A stretch of 5,996 nt of DNA, taken from NCBI GenBank assembly GCA_964431035.1, contig CAYSIF010000071.1, forward strand, positions 1 through 5,996. The letters are read 5' to 3'. The DNA comes from Methanobrevibacter_A sp964431035 (GTDB lineage: Archaea; Methanobacteriota; Methanobacteria; Methanobacteriales; Methanobacteriaceae). The notes under the pieces are model-generated. The model worked only from the letters and a program-made list of their open reading frames with translations. It did not search any database and was not told the origin of the DNA. This document shows positions 5,917 through 5,996 of this stretch, piece after piece. The first letter of the stretch is position 1; each line of letters starts with the position of its first letter. A program made the translations under genes and the position numbers.

Positions 5917-5996
5917 ATGTTTATTAAAATTAGAAGAGATACATTAATGATTTTGCTTTTAGCATTTTTATTAATTGTTTGTGGAAGACTTATTAC
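5917..5996 (+). CDS. 5' end of a divergent gene with an N-terminal signal or membrane anchor (partial)
   Basis: A plus-strand reading frame opens at ATG 5917 and runs off the window after 26 codons. It begins MFIKIRRDTL, followed by a strongly hydrophobic run (MILLLAFLLIVCG at residues 11-23), giving the basic-then-hydrophobic layout of a signal peptide or first membrane segment. The cysteine at residue 22 follows IV, which is a poor lipobox. A second possible start is the ATG at 5947 (residue 11), which would remove the basic part. Ribosome-binding support is weak: only AAGGT, about 12 nt upstream of 5917. The frame is too short to name. It points away from the transporter operon, so the two share the 591-nt intergenic region. 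Confidence 0.5.
   Translation, partial: MFIKIRRDTLMILLLAFLLIVCGRLI

Noticed and set aside
5976..5985. Lipobox in the partial plus-strand gene (IVCG).
   Set aside because: Val before the cysteine does not fit a lipobox, which needs a small residue there, and the protein continues out of view.

Overview
The window is one complete minus-strand operon for an ABC importer of the peptide/nickel (Opp/Dpp/Nik) class, followed on the right by a long AT-rich intergenic region and the first codons of a plus-strand gene cut by the window edge. In transcription order (right to left) the operon is: substrate-binding protein (5325-3703), permease 1 (3593-2601), permease 2 (2608-1757), a large ATPase with a C-terminal cysteine-containing domain (1731-724) and a small ATPase (720-79). 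This is the full set for a functional importer. The binding protein captures substrate outside the membrane, the two permeases form the channel, and the two different ATPases form an asymmetric motor. The last four genes are tightly packed (8-nt overlap, then 25-nt and 3-nt gaps). The binding-protein gene is set apart by 109 nt that contain a perfect 12-bp hairpin followed by a T-run.

The organism is probably an AT-rich gut-type methanogenic archaeon of the Methanosphaera/Methanobrevibacter kind. The reasons are very low GC, strong GGAGG/GGTGA-type ribosome binding sites, a TATA-like element upstream of the operon, and a binding protein with an uncleaved-looking N-terminal hydrophobic anchor and no lipobox cysteine. 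This is inference; a low-GC Firmicute is the main alternative, because the small ATPase belongs to a type I recall mostly from Clostridia and methanogens. The substrate cannot be read from the sequence. Nickel (for F430 and hydrogenases) or small peptides are the leading possibilities from the family.

Region by region: 1-78 is the operon's 3' flank, with T-runs on the transcribed strand and a small inverted repeat (probable termination zone). 79-5325 is the operon. 5326-5916 (591 nt) carries no supported gene. It holds a probable TATA element, a cluster of TAATAC repeats that may be an operator, and an almost G-free A/C-rich stretch. 5917-5996 is the start of a divergent gene whose first residues look like a signal or anchor segment.

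The points most worth a second look are the TAATAC repeat cluster at the predicted start of transcription, the hairpin between the binding-protein and permease genes, an abrupt change in synonymous codon choice inside the large ATPase gene, and the pairing of a cysteine-cluster ATPase with a minimal one. No clearly novel system is visible. The operon itself belongs to a known transporter class.
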